NCBI GenBank assembly: GCA_021799325.1
Contig: JAJZAS010000055.1
Coordinates: 1-8,488, forward strand
DNA length: 8,488 nt
DNA from: Bacillota bacterium
GTDB taxonomy: Bacteria > Bacillota > Bacilli > Alicyclobacillales > SLC66
Direction: 5' to 3'
In this document: positions 1 through 6,040 of the stretch, in pieces
Position numbering within the stretch: the first letter of the stretch is position 1
Layout of the letters: the number at the start of each line of letters is the position of its first letter
Translations under genes and position numbers: made by a program
Notes under the pieces: generated by a model
What the model was told of the DNA's origin: nothing
What the model saw: the letters and a program-made list of their open reading frames with translations, nothing else
The model's database searches: none

Positions 1-1
1 G

Positions 2-778
2 GCGCTTGACGAAGCGATTTTGGAACACGTTGCACAAAATAAGTCACTGCCCACCATCCGTTTTTATGCATGGGAACGCCCCACCTTATCGCTTGGCTAT
101 TTTCAACGCTTAGACCGCGATGTGGATATGGACGGCGTCAAGAAGAAAGGATTTGATCTTGTCAGGAGAATGACTGGAGGCAGGGCGGTTCTCCATGATC
201 AGGAATTGACCTATAGCGTGATTATTCCCGGTGAACACGAATGGGCGAAAGCGTCTGTGGTCGAGTCTTATCATTACCTTTCGTTTGCACTGCGCGATGG
301 ATTTCGTAACCTCGGCGTGGAGGCGGAAATCGTCTCGCTGGCTGACGAGGATCATCGTGAAACTCTCCCGGTGGCTGGTTCAGCAGCTTGCTTTGATTCG
401 CCTTCGTGGTACGAACTGGTGGTCGGAGGGAAAAAAATCGCAGGCAGTGCACAGGTTAGGGCGCATGGAGGTCTCTTACAGCACGGCTCATTATTGCTCG
501 ACCTAGATGTTGACGACCTTTTTTCCGTATTAAAATTTCGCTCGACAGAACAAATGAGCAAGACAAAAGAAGATTTTTTGATGCGGGCGGTGAGCGTCAA
601 GCAATTGACCGGTAAAGACATCACCTGGGATGAGGCGACCAAAGCGTTTGCCGATGGCTTTGAAAGTGGACTTGGCATTGAACTGGTCTCTCAACCGTTG
701 CTGGAGGAAGAGCGGACGCTCGCAAAGGTGCTGGCAAAGGAGAAATACAGCACAGAGGAATGGACAAAAAGAAGGTAA
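2..778 (+). CDS. lipM: Octanoyl-[GcvH]:protein N-octanoyltransferase LipM, 5'-truncated by window edge
   Basis: Lipoate biosynthesis enzyme of the BPL/LplA/LipB fold. LipM moves octanoate from acyl carrier protein to GcvH in the cytoplasm, the first step of protein lipoylation in Bacillales. The reading frame is open to the window edge, and the first codons read ALDEAIL, the conserved N-terminal motif of this family; the TTG at 20 is therefore an internal Leu codon, not the start, and roughly 20 residues are missing. Visible motifs are RRMTGGRAVLHDQELTYS (codons from about 164), the ACFDSPSWYEL segment with the probable nucleophile Cys (codon 389-391), and GGKKIAGSAQVR with the family's lysine. 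If the Cys corresponds to Cys150 of B. subtilis LipM, the missing length fits. The Cys context favours LipM over the amidotransferase LipL or the ATP-using ligase LplJ, though I cannot exclude LipL without alignment. A terminator follows at once, so it ends its transcription unit. Confidence 0.8.
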   Translation, partial: ALDEAILEHVAQNKSLPTIRFYAWERPTLSLGYFQRLDRDVDMDGVKKKGFDLVRRMTGGRAVLHDQELTYSVIIPGEHEWAKASVVESYHYLSFALRDGFRNLGVEAEIVSLADEDHRETLPVAGSAACFDSPSWYELVVGGKKIAGSAQVRAHGGLLQHGSLLLDLDVDDLFSVLKFRSTEQMSKTKEDFLMRAVSVKQLTGKDITWDEATKAFADGFESGLGIELVSQPLLEEERTLAKVLAKEKYSTEEWTKRR

Positions 779-813
779 TCATAAATCGTCAAGTGAATCA
801 ATAGAGTGACATT

Positions 814-860
814 AATGCCCCCTTTTGTGGCAGACAGGAGAGGGGGCATTTTTTATTTTT
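814..860 (+). terminator. Rho-independent terminator after lipM
   Basis: A 10-bp perfect stem (AATGCCCCCT at 814-823 with AGGGGGCATT at 841-850), possibly extended inward by wobble pairs, is followed by a T-rich tail (TTTTATTTTT, 851-860). It lies 36 nt past the lipM stop and separates lipM from the spoIVA promoter. Confidence 0.9.
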
Positions 861-875
861 CGAAGCAAAAATTTA

Positions 876-904
876 GTCATATTAGGTAAATCACATCATA
901 CACA
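876..904 (+). promoter_or_regulatory. Sigma-E-type (mother-cell) promoter of spoIVA
   Basis: GTCATATT (876-883) matches the sigma-E -35 consensus (kmATATT). After 13 nt, CATACACA (897-904) matches the -10 consensus CATACAnT at seven of eight positions. The predicted transcript would start near 911, leaving a leader of about 100 nt. In B. subtilis spoIVA is transcribed by sigma-E RNA polymerase in the mother cell, so the assignment fits the gene downstream. Spacing and consensus were judged by eye. Confidence 0.72.
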
Positions 905-911
905 TGATAAT

Positions 912-943
912 GTCCCAGCGGGGACGATCACACAGTAGGTGTG
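912..943 (+). other. Two tandem small hairpins in the spoIVA leader
   Basis: GTCCC (912-916) pairs with GGGAC (921-925) around a 4-nt loop, and CACAC (929-933) pairs with GTGTG (939-943) around a 5-nt loop. They lie at the predicted 5' end of the spoIVA transcript. No T-run follows, so they are not terminators. A role in protecting the mRNA 5' end is possible but is inference, and stems of this size can occur by chance. Confidence 0.4.
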
Positions 944-1009
944 TCGACGGGCGCTCGTGAGAAGGTTTTGCTGCGTGTGCGCTGTTTGCATAATGAAGGA
1001 GGGATTCGC

Positions 1010-2488
1010 GTGGACCAAATTAATCTTTTCCAGGATATTGCGGAGCGGACTGGCGGCGATATCTATCTGGGTGTCGTTGGCCCCGTAAGGACTGGAAAAT
1101 CAACTTTTATTAAAAAATTCATGGAATTGATCGTATTACCCGGTATTCATGATGAAGCAGAACGGGCGAGAGCGATCGACGAATTGCCACAAAGCGCTGC
1201 TGGGCGCACGATTATGACGACAGAGCCAAAATTTGTGCCAAATGTGGCTTCCACAGTGACCGTAACGGAAGGTTTAACGATCGCAGTGCGTCTGGTGGAT
1301 TGCGTAGGGTACACAGTGCTAGGCGCTAAAGGGTATGAGGATGAAAATGGTCCAAGGATGGTCACTACGCCGTGGTTTGACGATCCGATTCCTTTTCAGG
1401 ATGCGGCTGAGATTGGGACAAGAAAAGTAATTTCCGATCACTCCACCATTGGGCTTGTGATCACCACGGATGGATCTGTGGCTGAAATTCCGCGTGCCAG
1501 TTATATTGAGGCGGAAGAACGAGTAGTGATGGAACTCAAGGAGTTAGGAAAGCCATTTGTGATGGTGGTCAATTCTGTACACCCTTATGATCCACAAACA
1601 CAAACGCTGCGCGCAGAATTATCTGAGCGATACGATATCCCAGTGGTGGCGCTATCGTGCGCGACAATGGGGAGAGAAGACATTTATCTGGTCTTACGTG
1701 AAGCGTTGTATGAATTCCCGGTTCGCGAAGTCAATGTAAACTTGCCCGGATGGGTGATGGTACTTGATGCTGACCATTGGCTACGTAAAGAGTTTGAAGT
1801 TGCGGTTCGCGAAACCATCAAGGATATTAAGCGGCTTCGCGATGTGGACCGTGTGGTGGGCCACTTTAGCGAATTTGAATTTATTGCCCGTTCTGCACTT
1901 GCGGGAGTCAATATGGGACAAGGCACAGCAGAAATTGAACTGGAAGCCCCCGATGCGCTCTATGATCAGATTTTGACGGAAGTGGTGGGAGTCGAAATCC
2001 GGGGCAAAGACCACTTGCTCAAATTGATGAAAGACTTTACGACTGCCAAGAGAGAATACGACAAAGTGGCCGATGCGCTCCGCATGGTGAAGTTGACCGG
2101 ATACGGAATTGCTCCGCCGGTGCTTGAGGAAATGTCGCTTAATGAGCCGGAACTGATCCGCCACGGATCGAGATTTGGCGTCAGGTTAAAGGCCACAGCA
2201 CCATCCATCCACATGATACGGGTCGATGTAGAATCAGAATTTGCGCCAATTGTAGGTACGGAAAGACAGAGTGAGGAATTGGTCCGGTACTTGATGCAAG
2301 ATTTTGAGGAAAACCCAACAAAAATCTGGGATTCAGATATCTTTGGTAAGTCGCTCTCTGCTATCGTACGAGAGGGCATCTCAGGTAAGTTATCGTTGAT
2401 GCCGGAAAATGCGCAATATAAATTAAAAGAAACCCTTCAACGCATCATCAACGAAGGCAGTGGCGGACTGATTGCGATCATTCTCTAG
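1010..2488 (+). CDS. spoIVA: Stage IV sporulation protein A, spore-coat morphogenetic ATPase
   Basis: SpoIVA is the ATPase that polymerises on the outer forespore membrane to form the basement layer of the spore coat, anchored by SpoVM; it is also needed for cortex formation. The start is GTG 1010, because AAGGAGGG (996-1003) lies 6 nt upstream and the product DQINLFQDIAERTGGDIYLG aligns with the known N-terminus. This gives 492 residues, the same length as B. subtilis SpoIVA as I recall it. An upstream in-frame GTG at 941 would add 23 unrelated residues that span the leader and the ribosome binding site. In this numbering the Walker A motif GPVRTGKST is at 24-32 (Lys30), the threonine pair in TIMTTEP at 70-71, and the Walker B Asp in LVDCVGYT at 97. 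The C-terminus (NEGSGGLIAIIL) is the conserved end of the family. The gene is flanked by a sigma-E-like promoter and a terminator, so it appears monocistronic. Confidence 0.98.
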   Translation: MDQINLFQDIAERTGGDIYLGVVGPVRTGKSTFIKKFMELIVLPGIHDEAERARAIDELPQSAAGRTIMTTEPKFVPNVASTVTVTEGLTIAVRLVDCVGYTVLGAKGYEDENGPRMVTTPWFDDPIPFQDAAEIGTRKVISDHSTIGLVITTDGSVAEIPRASYIEAEERVVMELKELGKPFVMVVNSVHPYDPQTQTLRAELSERYDIPVVALSCATMGREDIYLVLREALYEFPVREVNVNLPGWVMVLDADHWLRKEFEVAVRETIKDIKRLRDVDRVVGHFSEFEFIARSALAGVNMGQGTAEIELEAPDALYDQILTEVVGVEIRGKDHLLKLMKDFTTAKREYDKVADALRMVKLTGYGIAPPVLEEMSLNEPELIRHGSRFGVRLKATAPSIHMIRVDVESEFAPIVGTERQSEELVRYLMQDFEENPTKIWDSDIFGKSLSAIVREGISGKLSLMPENAQYKLKETLQRIINEGSGGLIAIIL

Positions 2489-2502
2489 CAGTAAAAACTA
2501 CC

Positions 2503-2530
2503 TACACCCTCAACAGGGTGTATTTTTTTT
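2503..2530 (+). terminator. Rho-independent terminator after spoIVA
   Basis: A perfect 8-bp stem (TACACCCT 2503-2510, AGGGTGTA 2515-2522) with a CAAC tetraloop is followed by eight T residues (2523-2530). It begins 14 nt after the spoIVA stop codon. Confidence 0.93.
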
Positions 2531-2558
2531 GCGACCAATAGAAAAAGGCGTGTATAAA
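2529..2558 (+). promoter_or_regulatory. Candidate sigma-A promoter for hbs
   Basis: TTGCGA (2529-2534, 4/6) and TATAAA (2553-2558, 5/6) are separated by 18 nt and would give a leader of about 60 nt before hbs. The -35 overlaps the end of the spoIVA terminator T-run. A second, weaker pair, TTGGAT (2570-2575) and TAGAAA (2593-2598) at 17 nt, is also possible; B. subtilis hbs is known to use more than one promoter. Eye-based call only. Confidence 0.4.
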
Positions 2559-2626
2559 CCTCTATGGGGTTGGATAAAAATGAAATTATCATTAGAAATA
2601 AAATCAGTTTGAGAGGAAGATTCAAA

Positions 2627-2899
2627 GTGAACAAGACTCAGTTAATTGCGAGAGTGGCCGAGCAGACTTCCATTACCAAAAAAGAAGCCACACAAATCGT
2701 CGATGCGACACTGTCAGTCATTCAATCTGCATTACAGTCGGGTGAAAATGTACATTTGACGGGATTCGGCAATTTTGAAGTGAGACTAAGGAACGCAAGA
2801 CGCGGTAGGAACCCACTCACAGGTGAAGAGATTCAAATTGAGGCAGCAAAGATTCCAGCATTTCGTGCGGGAAAAACACTTCGTTCTGCCATTCAATAG
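2627..2899 (+). CDS. hbs: DNA-binding protein HU
   Basis: Small histone-like nucleoid protein of the HU/IHF family; it binds DNA as a dimer with little sequence preference and bends it. The start is GTG 2627: AGAGGAAG (2612-2619) lies 7 nt upstream and the product begins MNKTQLI, the standard HU N-terminus. The open frame reaches back to an ATG at 2564, but that would add 21 non-homologous residues. The 90-residue product is of normal length. The helical dimerisation part covers residues 1-45, GFGNFEVR lies at 46-53, and the DNA-binding arm contains RRGRNPLTG with the intercalating Pro63. The C-terminus (PAFRAGKTLRSAI) is typical. The position after spoIVA matches B. subtilis. No terminator is seen after it, so some transcription may run into the acyl-CoA synthetase gene. 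Confidence 0.97.
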   Translation: MNKTQLIARVAEQTSITKKEATQIVDATLSVIQSALQSGENVHLTGFGNFEVRLRNARRGRNPLTGEEIQIEAAKIPAFRAGKTLRSAIQ

Positions 2900-2968
2900 T
2901 GAATAGCAGGAATTGACGACAGTAAAAGAGAAGTAACGATAGACAGACATGTGACAGGGAGGGGAAAC

Positions 2969-4546
2969 ATGATGGATCGTTACAATTTTGCTGCCGCAGT
3001 GGAGGAATACGCCACCTCGCATGGTGATCAAATCGCCGTTTACATGCATACACCTGGCGGGGATGCTAGTATTACCTACACAGAATTGACTAAAGAAGCG
3101 GCGAAGGTGCACACAGCGCTCGCCAAGCAAGGGTTGCAAGCTGGTGACCGGATTTTGGTGCTGCTCACCAGAGGGCTTTACTCTTATCAGGTCTATTTAG
3201 GGTTGAATCGAATGGGGGCTGTCACGTTACCTGCTTCTGAAATGTTGAGAGCCGGCGATATTGGTTATCGCGTAAGACACGCGCAGGTCAAGGCGGTCAT
3301 TACGGCACCATACATAGCGGATGAAGTGGCTGCAGCGTTACAGGATTCTCCAGAAGTTCAACGTTATATTGTGGATGGGGATCACGAAGGGTTTGTTAAT
3401 TTGCTTGATCTAATGAAAACGCTTGACGAAGCTTCCCTGCTACCTCCCGCCGATACGGATGCGAGTGACATGGCGTACATTTCCTACACATCTGGAACGA
3501 CAGGTGGACCAAAAGGGGTGGTGCACGTCCATGGATGGCCGAGAGCCCACGTAGCCAATGCCGCAACCTATTGGTTCGATGTCAAGCAAGGCGAATGGGC
3601 ATGGGCCACGGCAGGACCTGGTTGGGCAAAATGGGTATGGAGCCCGTTTACCTCGATCCTTGGCAAAGGCGGCACCGCTTTTGTGTATACCGGACGCTTT
3701 GAGCCGGAAGTATATCTAGAAATATTGGAAAAGTATCCAATTGGGCTTTTTTGTTCGACGCCCACAGAATATCGCCTGATGGCAAAATCGCCGAAAATCG
3801 AAAACTGGCAACCAAAAAGCCTGAGAAGTGCTGTCAGTGCAGGTGAACCGTTGAACCGTGAGGTCATTGATACTTTCTATCGGCGCTGTCATGTGATGGT
3901 TCGGGATGGATATGGCCAAACAGAGAACTCCTTGCTGGTATCCACTCAGGTGGGGATGGATGTGAAAAAAGGTTCCATGGGCAAACCATCACCTCATCAT
4001 CAAGTAGCTATCATCGATGAGGATGGGAAACCATTGCCAGTAGGGAGCATTGGGGATATTGCAGTACACCGTTCTACACCAACCTTATTTAAAGAATACC
4101 TTTACGACGAAGAACGGACTGCCAAGGCATTCCGCGGGGAGTACTACGTGACGGGAGACTTGGGCCGTTTTGATGAAGATGGCTACATCTGGTTTGAAGG
4201 TCGGGCAGACGACATCATCATCAGCGCAGGCTACACCATAGGTCCTTTTGAAGTGGAAGACGCGCTGGTCCGTCACCCATCTGTTGCAGAGTGCGCAGCA
4301 GTAGCTAGTCCCGATCCGGAAAGAGGGCACATTGTCAAGGCGTTTGTGGTTCTGAAGCCCAATATCCAAGGTACACCGGAACTCGTCGAAGAACTACAAA
4401 ATCACGTGAAAACCACAACCGCACCATACAAGTACCCACGCGAAATTGAATTTGTCAGCCAATTGCCCAAAACAACTAGCGGTAAAATCCGCAGGGTGGA
4501 ATTGCGTGCAATGGAGCGGCAACGTAAGGCATTTCCCGCGAAATAA
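2969..4546 (+). CDS. Acyl-CoA synthetase, AMP-forming, medium/branched-chain type (YtcI/MbcS-like)
   Basis: A ligase of the ANL adenylating superfamily, close to the acetyl-CoA synthetase/MACS branch: it activates a carboxylic acid with ATP and forms its CoA thioester in the cytoplasm. The start is taken as ATG 2969 because AGGGAGGGG (2956-2964) lies just upstream; a tandem ATG at 2972 is equally possible, while a GTG at 2951 would put the ribosome binding site inside the gene. With 525 residues from 2969, the motifs are YTSGTTGGPKG (173-183, phosphate loop), WATAGPGWAKWVWSPF (about 212-227), DGYGQTE (313-319), TGD (395-397), GYIWFEGRADD (405-415, hinge region) and PKTTSGKI with catalytic Lys506. 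The WATAGPGWAKW block and the VSAGEPLNREV segment recall B. subtilis YtcI, reported as a short/branched-chain acyl-CoA synthetase (MbcS); substrate is inferred, not shown. It sits between hbs and a tRNA gene, where B. subtilis has mtrA. Confidence 0.9.
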   Translation: MMDRYNFAAAVEEYATSHGDQIAVYMHTPGGDASITYTELTKEAAKVHTALAKQGLQAGDRILVLLTRGLYSYQVYLGLNRMGAVTLPASEMLRAGDIGYRVRHAQVKAVITAPYIADEVAAALQDSPEVQRYIVDGDHEGFVNLLDLMKTLDEASLLPPADTDASDMAYISYTSGTTGGPKGVVHVHGWPRAHVANAATYWFDVKQGEWAWATAGPGWAKWVWSPFTSILGKGGTAFVYTGRFEPEVYLEILEKYPIGLFCSTPTEYRLMAKSPKIENWQPKSLRSAVSAGEPLNREVIDTFYRRCHVMVRDGYGQTENSLLVSTQVGMDVKKGSMGKPSPHHQVAIIDEDGKPLPVGSIGDIAVHRSTPTLFKEYLYDEERTAKAFRGEYYVTGDLGRFDEDGYIWFEGRADDIIISAGYTIGPFEVEDALVRHPSVAECAAVASPDPERGHIVKAFVVLKPNIQGTPELVEELQNHVKTTTAPYKYPREIEFVSQLPKTTSGKIRRVELRAMERQRKAFPAK

Positions 4547-4630
4547 GAAAGAAAGTCAATCCTCGCTGGATTTCGACGATTTACGAGGGTATTGATGCGA
4601 ATTCTGTAATTTCATCGCAAAACCTAAAGC

Positions 4631-4659
4631 TTGAAATCTGGCGAGGTAATTGGTATACT
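4631..4659 (+). promoter_or_regulatory. Sigma-A promoter of tRNA-Pro
   Basis: TTGAAA (4631-4636, 5/6) and TATACT (4654-4659, 5/6) are exactly 17 nt apart, and TGG directly before the -10 makes it an extended -10. Transcription would start near 4666, about 14 nt before the mature tRNA. The upstream stretch 4547-4630 has no gene and only a weak CCTCG/CGAGG inverted repeat (4561-4565, 4583-4587) without a T-run. Confidence 0.82.
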
Positions 4660-4679
4660 AAAACACGCCTTAAGAGCAT

Positions 4680-4756
4680 CGGGATGTAGCGCAGCCTGGT
4701 AGCGCGCTACCTTGGGGAGGTAGAGGTCACGGGTTCGAATCCCGTCATTCCGACCA
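4680..4756 (+). tRNA. tRNA-Pro (anticodon GGG)
   Basis: The cloverleaf is complete. The acceptor stem CGGGATG (4680-4686) pairs with CATTCCG (4746-4752) with one G-U pair. The D-loop contains CAGCCTGGTAG. The anticodon stem CTACC (4707-4711) pairs with GGTAG (4719-4723), and its loop TTGGGGA places the anticodon GGG at 4714-4716, which reads CCC and CCU. The T-arm is CGGG-TTCGAAT-CCCG. Discriminator A4753 and an encoded CCA (4754-4756) follow, giving 77 nt in all. It is a single tRNA gene, with its own promoter and terminator, inserted between the acyl-CoA synthetase and mtrB. Confidence 0.96.
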
Positions 4757-4760
4757 AACG

Positions 4761-4791
4761 AATCAGCCTGCTTTGCCGGGCTGATTTTTTT
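4761..4791 (+). terminator. Rho-independent terminator after tRNA-Pro
   Basis: AATCAGCC (4761-4768) pairs with GGCTGATT (4779-4786) around a 10-nt loop, followed by an uninterrupted T-run to 4791. It starts 4 nt after the tRNA CCA end and lies 60 nt before the mtrB start, so mtrB transcription must either read through it or start in the short gap. Confidence 0.92.
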
Positions 4792-4851
4792 ACTTATTCA
4801 TATTGGAGAATGTTACGATGGGGAAAAATCCAAGGGAAGGTGGATGCGAAA

Positions 4852-5067
4852 ATGGACACAGAGGACTATGTGGCAATTAAAGCAAAAGTAAGCGGTGTAC
4901 AAGTCATTGGGCTGACACGCGGACAAGACACTAAATTTAATCACCTTGAGAAATTGGACAAGGGAGAAGTGATGCTTGCACAGTTCACCGAATATACATC
5001 GGCCATTAAAGTAAGGGGACCAGCGCTGATTTACACCAAACACGGTGTCATTGATACGGAAGAATAG
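4852..5067 (+). CDS. mtrB: Tryptophan RNA-binding attenuation protein TRAP
   Basis: TRAP forms an 11-subunit ring that, with bound tryptophan, wraps RNA carrying GAG/UAG repeats and causes attenuation or translational repression of tryptophan genes. The start is ATG 4852, with AAGGTGG (4837-4843) 8 nt upstream; it gives MDTEDYVAIK and 71 residues, close to the 75 of B. subtilis. An in-frame ATG at 4810 would add 14 basic residues not seen in the family and lacks a well-spaced ribosome binding site; GTG 4840 is a weaker alternative. Equivalents of the B. subtilis tryptophan-site Thr25 and Thr30 (here Thr22, Thr27) and RNA-contact Lys37, Lys56 and Arg58 (here Lys34, Lys53, Arg55) are all kept, in VIGLTRG, EKLDKGEV and SAIKVRG. 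It is therefore probably functional. It precedes hepS as in B. subtilis, but mtrA is absent upstream. No GAG/UAG repeat target was seen in this window. Confidence 0.96.
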   Translation: MDTEDYVAIKAKVSGVQVIGLTRGQDTKFNHLEKLDKGEVMLAQFTEYTSAIKVRGPALIYTKHGVIDTEE

Positions 5068-5093
5068 AGGTTTATTCTAACGTGGCATTTCTG

Positions 5094-5102
5094 TGTTATA
5101 AT
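5094..5102 (+). promoter_or_regulatory. Extended -10 promoter for the hepS-menG-hepT genes
   Basis: TGTTATAAT is a perfect extended -10 element (TGn plus TATAAT at 5097-5102). A -35 box is poor: TTCTAA (5075-5080) at 16 nt matches only three positions. The predicted start near 5108 leaves a leader of about 40 nt before hepS. No terminator separates mtrB from hepS, so the genes may also be read from upstream. Confidence 0.65.
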
Positions 5103-5146
5103 GAACGCGCTGATTATTTATAACGGTCAACAGGAGGTGAGACAAG

Positions 5147-6040
5147 ATGACCATCGAACGGGAAATTAACGGACTTGAAAAATTGCTTCACCTTCAGGAA
5201 TTACAGCAATTCGTGGAAAAGAATATTGCCAATCAATATTTGCGTGACGAATTCATCTTACCTGTTTTATCGCGATTGCAATTATTTTTGGGGGCAATGG
5301 TCTTATCAAAATCTGAGTTGACACAGATGGTTCGGGAACGGTTGCTCGCAGCCATGATGATGATTTATCATGGCCTCTCGCTCCATGATGAGGTGACTGA
5401 GGACTCCATCCGCGAAGAGAAACGGCGTCAATTGACGGTGCTTGGTGGCGATTACCTCAGCAGCCTGTTTTATAAATTAATGGCAGAAACAGAACATATA
5501 GAAATGATTCGCATATTTTCACGTGCTATTGTGCACATTAATGAGGCTAAAGTCTCGCTTCACAAGGCATTATTTGATGGTACCTATAATGAGTTCAATT
5601 ATCTGTCAGATGTGAGAGTAATCCATGGGGCTTTAATTCAGTCGCTCTGTGATATATTTATTCCGGGCGAACAAATGACTGCGTTTGTGAATGCGGCGGT
5701 GGAAGCCAGCGTCTACGAGCAGGAACTGAGCAAGCACAACGAAGTAAAAGGCAAGACTTTAGCCAATGCCATTTTGGGAAAAGTCATGTCAAACGAGGAA
5801 AGACGCCAGTTCAGTGCGCTTACGCCAACTAATTCTGCAGCAGAAAAACGCTATATGTCGCTTCATATCAAATATGGCACCTTATCTCATGTCGTTCAGG
5901 GCTTTCATGATGCCATTTCTCGACTGCGGGAAATTTCCATTGACCTTTTCGGGATGGAAGGTTGGGACATCATCGAACAACTGTTTCATCCACTGGAACT
6001 AGTGGGACATGAAGGGAGGCCATATGTGGAAAGGGGCTAG
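5147..6040 (+). CDS. hepS: Heptaprenyl diphosphate synthase component 1 (HepS)
   Basis: The non-catalytic subunit of the two-component heptaprenyl diphosphate synthase; with HepT it makes the C35 side chain of menaquinone-7. The start ATG 5147 has an ideal ribosome binding site, AGGAGGTGA (5132-5140), 6 nt upstream. Family hallmarks are LHDEVT (79-84) and RQLTVLGGDYLSSLFYKLM (94-112), the latter close to the RQLTVLAGDYFSGLYY segment of B. subtilis HepS; the protein lacks the paired DDxxD motifs of catalytic prenyl synthases, as expected. At 297 residues it is longer than the roughly 250 of B. subtilis HepS. The extra length seems to be spread between the N-terminus and a C-terminal part (about 230-297) that I could not match confidently. 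Its 3' end overlaps the menG start by 17 nt, which suggests coupled translation. Confidence 0.93.
   Translation: MTIEREINGLEKLLHLQELQQFVEKNIANQYLRDEFILPVLSRLQLFLGAMVLSKSELTQMVRERLLAAMMMIYHGLSLHDEVTEDSIREEKRRQLTVLGGDYLSSLFYKLMAETEHIEMIRIFSRAIVHINEAKVSLHKALFDGTYNEFNYLSDVRVIHGALIQSLCDIFIPGEQMTAFVNAAVEASVYEQELSKHNEVKGKTLANAILGKVMSNEERRQFSALTPTNSAAEKRYMSLHIKYGTLSHVVQGFHDAISRLREISIDLFGMEGWDIIEQLFHPLELVGHEGRPYVERG

Noticed and set aside
941..1009. GTG 941 as spoIVA start, giving a 515-residue protein
   Set aside because: The extra 23 residues have no family match and cover the leader hairpin and the AAGGAGGG ribosome binding site that serves GTG 1010.
1781..2379. Minus-strand open frames of more than 100 codons opposite spoIVA
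   Set aside because: They lie antisense to a clearly conserved gene, show no recognisable domains, and have no supporting ribosome binding site.
4558..4620. Inverted repeat CCTCG/CGAGG and nearby partial repeats as a terminator of the acyl-CoA synthetase gene
   Set aside because: The stem is five strong pairs with a 17-nt loop and no T-run, so it is too weak to call.
4810..4851. N-terminally extended TRAP from ATG 4810
   Set aside because: GGAG lies only one base before this ATG, the added residues are not family-like, and ATG 4852 has a well-spaced site.
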